A DNA stretch of 64,000 bases, taken from NCBI RefSeq assembly GCF_032854445.1, contig NC_088303.1, forward strand, positions 19,787,501 through 19,851,500, read 5' to 3'. Under the pieces are notes generated by a model. That model worked only from the letters and a program-made list of their open reading frames with translations, was not told the DNA's origin and did no database searches. Positions within the stretch are counted from its first letter, which is position 1. Each line of letters starts with the position of its first letter. This document shows positions 58,139 to 64,000 of this stretch, one piece after another. Origin of the DNA: Liolophura sinensis (lineage: Eukaryota; Mollusca; Polyplacophora; Chitonida; Chitonidae). Position numbers and translations under genes: made by a program.

Positions 58139-61112
58139 ATTCCTCAAATGTTTGACAGTGCCAGTACGGCAGTTACACTGTGCCACAAGTACACAAGGGC
58201 TCTTCAGTTTCCTCCGCCCATAAAACTAACTGTTTGGAACTTTAATACAGTTTAAAAAGTCAGTGAGTTAAGGTCTACAGAATAATTAAGGGGCTTCTGC
58301 TGGTGATCACCATTGTTGCAGATATAGAAAAAATGATTGAAATGGCGATAAAATCCCAAAAATGCGAATATGTTTGGCGACAAATTTAGTGGCGTAACAA
58401 AAAAATTAAGGGGCAAAGTATGAGGTGTGAGAGTTTCCAGGTTTCTTCTAATGAAAACAGTCCATATACTTTCATTTTAAATGTTCTCATCTCTGCAAAA
58501 CAACAACACAATGATGTTGCAATTTGACATGACAGAAATCTACAAAGGGGGCTCAGTATTCTTACATGTTGACTTACATAAGATGACACTTGAAAAATCT
58601 TTTTTTTTTTTAATGAGTGAAAATCATGGCATATTTGCAGATCCTTTTTTTTTTTTTGTCAAATTAAAAAAAAATGATCAAGGGAGATGAATTTAGGTAG
58701 TATTAAATCTGTAAATGATGCTTTCTCCCTTGATGTCTACAATAAAATCAGTTCTGGTTAGATGTTAAAGGACAAAACAACACCTGAATATTTCAATTCA
58801 AAGCAAGCTACACAAGCTTACTAAAAAGTATCATACTTTATTTTTTTAATGAGATTTCACTGGATAACCTGTAGAATAAAATGATAATACTGCACAAATG
58901 GCTGATGTGAATCGAGGCAACCATCATGAGAATTTTATCCAATGAAACAAGTTGCTATCCTTGCACGGCTTAAGACAGTAAGGACAGTAGTATATCATCT
59001 CTGCCCAAACCACATTCATCTGCCCCTAGGCCTACTTAGTCACTCTGTTCAAATTATACAAATACACTTTTGTCGTTCATTTTAGCCTTAAGTCAGCAGT
59101 TTCTAAATAATAAATATCAGAGACACAGGGATGCCAAAGGTTTGGGGGAATGAGAAGACGGTATCTGACGGAACAAAGCTCAAAGTTAATGAAATCATAT
59201 GATATAATTTTTTTTAAATTTAAATTTTACTCCTTTGCCTTCCTCTCTTGCAAAAGATGTTTTTCCTGTTTTCTGTTATGAAATACAGTAAAATTATTGT
59301 AATTATTGTTCGATGATAACTAGGTCAGTACTGCTCTCATCTTAGAAGCCACAAATATTGAAACATAAAATCCAGCGACAGTTGTTTGCCTACATTGTGC
59401 AGCCCCAGTGGTGCTTCCCATTCAAGATCACGCTCCTTTCTGCATGATCCTACGGTACCAAGACAAGGCTCGTGTCTAGATGGTCGCCATCAGCGCAGTG
59501 ATTTCCTTCAAGATTTGGGGATAATTGTTGATAGAGGAGTATCAGATATTTAATGATTATTTTCAGATCCTTTGAGCCTAAATCTCTACCAGTGGCATAA
59601 AAATCCAGCACCTACCTGTATCTGAATTATTCAAAAACATCCAAAATAAAAAATGAACTGTTTGCTCACATATTAGCTAATGAATATTAAGTTATTCAAC
59701 TTAGCGGTACCCACAAAAGACAGCATGAAAGGAGAAGTGGAAGAAGTAATCATGTCAAGGCAAGCGGTGGTGTTTCCGCAGAGTTAAAGGCAAAGCAGCT
59801 TACCGCTCTTCCTGCGGCATATGAGAAACAAATGTCGCTACAGTCTAATCAACTGGGTATGGTTAAAGTCTTGAAAATCAGCTTATGCCTTGGGTCATAT
59901 CCGGGGACGAGAACACAAGTCAGGAACTCACAATAACTATTGCTGTATTCCCTCTGTATTCTGTTTTGCAAAATCAAGTGGTAAGTGTGTAAATATATTT
60001 AAATTGCCATGGTTCAGATTGAACATGGACGGAGATGTTAATAATGCCCACGAATGCCTGTAAATAGCACAGTGCTCATCGGTTTAGTATGTTCGCTATT
60101 GCATGCAGTTGTTTACGTAAAGCGAAAGTAGTCATCTGGGATCATGTGACGTAATGCACAAGCCTCTCTTTCAATGTAGCTGTTGTAAAAAGCATGGTGC
60201 CTAATTATAATAGAAGTGCAATCTCAACGGAGGCAGTATGTACATTTTTATTTTAGTAAGGTGCTAAGAATTATTTCCATTTGTTTCAGAATTGAGCATG
60301 AATGTAGTTGTACAACAATCTTATTGTAATTTTGTAAACATTTAATAGGCCTCAAAACGTAACGACCAGCAAACCCCTCCTGAGGCTACGACCAGAACCA
60401 GAAGTACCCCGGCGGTGCATCTGCAGGCTATTTAAACAGGGTCACTGGAGTTACTGGTAAAAGATATAGTAGGCCTGCGTACTGTAACTACAGGTCAAAC
60501 AGTGGAAGAAATATCCATACATACAGTGTGTCAAATATCTGAGAAAGCTATTTATCACATGGGCCTTCATATCTGAAGTCCACAACTTTTATCTGTCACT
60601 GTTTAGACTATTATACAGAAAATACCTTCGACGTTAGAGAGTAAATGTGACGTCTCCGTGCATTTGATCATGGGGACATTTTGAAGTTGTGTCAAGACAA
60701 CGTTTCAAAAACTTTTACTGGATTGAAAAAAATCTAAAAAATATTTAATGCCAGATACTTTGAATGGTAGTCTTTCAGTGGACAAAAACATTAATCAGAT
60801 GCTGTCTCTTACTTTAATAGCCTCCTGTATGAGTACACACAATGTGATTTACAGGCTTTGCCCTCTGTATTATATGTATACATGGGGAATGACAGTAGGT
60901 CTGCATCACAATACAAAAGTGCAGTCAATTATATGTTACTGTATATATTTCATGTTACTCCAAGCGAAGTTTTATATCTATACGTGTCATGTGATAAGCA
61001 AAAACACATTGTTTCAGCATTTTATGAATTATATTAAAGAAGAATCTAGTTTTGCTTCAGAAGTTAAATAAAGACCACACTGTGACAGCAAAACTAGATC
61101 ATTTAATTAAAT
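58139..61112. other. Non-coding (probable ACIN1 intron) with weak exon candidates
   Basis: No secure exon is seen. A phase-compatible open stretch follows TTGTTGCAG at 58321, encoding IEKMIEMAIKSQKCEYV. A CpG-richer region at about 59705-60440 has an open frame of about 75 codons (HKRQHERRSGRSNHVKASG) and a TGACGTAA motif near 60148. These could be exons, an alternative promoter or relics. The A/T runs near 58599-58670 are simple sequence. Confidence 0.3.
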
Positions 61113-61222
61113 AAACGCCTCAGTTGGTTAGCACGCTTGCCCAGCTCATGCTGGCTTCCTCTATGGCCGTAAGTGGCAAGGTCGGTCAGCAACCTACGGC
61201 GTAAAACGCCAATTAAATAAAT
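61113..61222 (+). mobile_element. SINE family A, internally deleted copy with head and tail
   Basis: The tRNA-like head CGCCTCAGTTGGTTAGCACG is joined to CAGCTCATGCTGGCTTCCTC, GGTCGGTCAGCAACCTACGG and GTAAAACGCC, then an AATTAAATAAATAAATAAA tail. It lacks the middle of longer copies (such as 42165-42398) yet keeps both ends. It is the best view of this family's orientation. Confidence 0.75.
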
Positions 61223-64000
61223 AAATAAACGCTGTATTCGCTTAAAATTCAATGTAAACAATAATGAATGCAGATGTGTTTTTTAAGGTATGATTTTGGA
61301 AATATATGGGCAGGTTGGGGGATGTTGGTTTACCACTTTATATAATGATTAGCCTTGGACTTTTCCTTCCTGCATGGTCTACTATGTACTTTTTGCATGT
61401 TGAGTGCCGTAATAGTTACAACATTGTAATACTGTCAGCCCACTTGACCATGTTTATCATGTTGTGATCATGTACTGATAAAAGTACCTTAAATTGTAGT
61501 ACATGTAGTAAAGTCTGGCTTTGCTACTCAAGGACATCAAAAGAATTTTTGCTGAAGCTCTTGTCTGAAGCTTGGATGGAAGTTGTCAGGTACATTAGAA
61601 AGCTTTTTCCAGTTTTCATCAAGTAATAAACCTGTAATAGGCTCACCACTCAGTTCATGCAATGATGGTCTACATGAAAAAAGAGAATAAATAAACAGAT
61701 AAACATGAAGAAAAGCTTCCTCTTTTGAAAATTTAATCTTTCCACTTAAATTATCCAATTTTAGTTAATCAACAGCCTGTTGAGTGTCGAAGAGCTCCAG
61801 GTTCCATCATGCATGTTCTCTTCTATCTAGCATACAGATCAGTCTTCAGAATACATTTCTGTACTATCCAAGAACAAATAACTTTTTCTAAATATAAGAT
61901 TACAGAGCTGCTGGTAATGTTCTCTGAATTTCTGACTAAAAACCTACACCTATTATTGTATGTTTTAGTCAGAATGGAAACTCTTCTAAGATCAAGAAAT
62001 GTGGATTTTTTGGACTCATGGTAATGCTTTGGTACTGTGGACAAATGTAGAGATATATTGATGTAGGCAAATAGTTGCACTCTTGATGAGTAAAAGTAGT
62101 AAGTAATTCCAGACACAATATCTTGTGAATCCAATGAGTGATGTAATTTTGTAAGAGTAAAAAGCACTCATTTATTACGGTATTTAAATGGAAATATGTC
62201 CAAGGCTGAGCTGGTACATATACGCTGAACTAGATACGCCACAAAAGTCTTCACCTTGATACTTGATTCCAGACAGACATTTGGAGTGGTACTGTACTGA
62301 TGTACTGAAGACCATTTTTATTGGTTGTTGAGGAAAATGTACATCTATAATTTTGCCATATGACTAAATGCTGGGCATCCTCCTACAAGTCTCTTGAGTA
62401 CAGCATAAACTTCCAGTGAACTAGATAAAGAAATATTAGTAGTCTGGGTTACCTAGGTAATCACTCCCATCGGCAATTGACTCTGCTCATGACGATAGAG
62501 AAACGATAATACTTGCAACTAATATTTGGCAATAAGCTCACAACATTCAGCTACTGGATTACTCTGTCAGTGCTTTGCTTCAAGAGTTGTATTGATCGTG
62601 AATTGTGTGCAAATGTTTGTAGAACATAGATGTAACCGCATCTTGACATTGGTCACTGTATGTACCCTAAATGACTTAAAATTTTGCTCACAAAAGTGCA
62701 TTTTAAGAGTCAAATAAATGTAACAAAGTGAAATTTTTGATGCTGAAACTCTTCAGCTGAATATCTTCTCATGTTCCAATGAAACCTCAAAACAATTATC
62801 TAAAATGAATAGAACTCTCAGAATCAGGAAAATCAAGGAAGAAATTTATGGTCATTTAGTGTACATGGATTATTAAACTCCTGATACCAAGGGCATCCTT
62901 ATGCATGTAGACAAATATACAATGTGCACACATTTTCACATTAGATTGGTTTTTTTTTTATTTTTGGTATGTGTAAACAGAAATATTAAAGTACAATTTA
63001 CAGAAACTACAGGCAATTGTCATTTGCACTATCTCAAGTTTTCATATGACTTCACGATCAAAGTTCATGTCATTGATACTGGTAATTATCACTATATGCT
63101 CATGCTCCCTGACACCCATGCATGGTGCTAATATGGTGTGTTATCCAGGAGGTTTAGCGATAGTGCTTACAGCTGAACTTTCATGCTGTGTGGTTAACCA
63201 CTGCCTCTGAAAGCTTATCATACAGAGCTGTTGATATGTCTGGCACCTAAACACAAAATTATTTTGAGTGACTTGTCCATATTCTCAAGCAGAGTATAAT
63301 TTAATAAACTATAATTTTGTAATAGTAAACATATTGACAAAGATATTAGAGACATTTTATCTTACAGAAATGACATTGCAATTTTTTTTTCAAGTGCAGT
63401 GTGGCATTTAACCCTAATCATTCACTCATGTCAAATATAAATCGTCTCTAAAAGCATTCAGGTCTTGCCCCAATATATACTTTCTCATTTTCAACCAAAA
63501 ATGTATATTTTATCTGCTTTATAGAATACTGTACAAGTTCTTCTTAAGAAAACTTTTAAAGTAATCTTCATTTAGACACTTATGATTTGTTATAACTCAG
63601 CTATGTGTACCTCCTGCAGCTCATGCATATGCAGTGATGTTTTGCATTTACACTTGAAATGTGATCATGTTATTGTATCAAAATTCAACTTTCACAAAAT
63701 CATCTGTCAGCTTGACACAAAGTCTACTTATACTAGTGTGTTGTGTATGAAACATGTAGCAGAATGAATAGTTTAGGTGCAGTTTATGTTGTGGGAAAAT
63801 GTTAGGATTTGTTCTCAATAGTATTTCGAAATTACCAGGCATGCAAGAGGCTCATTAGGGGTGGACTTGTTAAACAACAGCTTAGGTTGTTTTGCAAATT
63901 GCAGAACACATGTTCATTTATTTATATTAATAATATTACCATGTGTTTTACCTGTTATGTATTAATCATAGCTTTCAAAGTATGCTCAAATATTGTGATT
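61223..64000. other. Non-coding sequence to the window end
   Basis: No gene, RNA gene or clear repeat is recognised. Open frames here (for example 61823-62167 minus, 62901-63131 plus) have no motifs or splice context. Confidence 0.4.

Overview
This window is animal nuclear DNA. It is AT-rich and intron-rich, crowded with tandem repeats and SINE-like elements, with no bacterial-style gene packing. The (TAAA)n-tailed tRNA-like SINEs and the CpG-depleted repeats suggest a marine lophotrochozoan, probably a mollusc or brachiopod. That placement is an inference; no species can be named from the sequence alone.

Only two protein-coding genes can be supported, arranged head to head. On the minus strand, 53097 down to 35609, is a complete VPS9D1-type gene. 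I could assemble 14 coding exons with consistent splice phases (2298 nt, 765 residues plus stop). It has an N-terminal MIT-like helical segment, a charged helical middle, a long acidic/Ser-rich exon and a C-terminal VPS9 Rab-GEF domain. On the plus strand, starting at 53406, is the 5' part of an acinus (ACIN1)-type gene. Its four exons encode an N-terminal SAP domain and the conserved helix that follows; the remainder is not securely found and probably lies beyond the window. Only 308 bp separate the two start codons, so they probably share a bidirectional promoter. The ACIN1 first exon appears to lack one base inside the SAP domain.

The left half (1-35 kb) has no recognisable intact gene. 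It holds a 56-bp minisatellite (1375-1710), a 28-bp array (8.0-8.9 kb), a 6-kb satellite of 61-64-bp units with a palindromic core and a 2566-bp higher-order duplication (11.1-17.1 kb), a 47-bp array (20.8-22.1 kb), a 45-bp array (25.2-25.4 kb), two diverged copies of an element carrying a MADF-like coding fragment (5.1-5.7 and 28.1-28.6 kb), a duplicated CpG-rich segment (28.8-30.2 kb), and SINE copies.

The most striking observation is inside VPS9D1. Two tandem arrays are built from the gene's own intron/exon junctions. One is an exactly 91-bp-period array (44.1-45.4 kb) in which the 3' splice site plus the first 56 bases of exon 5 recur, giving 14 acceptor-like sites in register. The other is a looser array (40.7-41.3 kb) that repeats the exon 8 acceptor and its first bases. 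A third array in intron 1 (51.1-52.1 kb) carries splice-site-like motifs in every unit. The gene must choose the right acceptor among many look-alikes. From 57.0 to 64 kb there are SINEs and simple repeats with only weak exon candidates.
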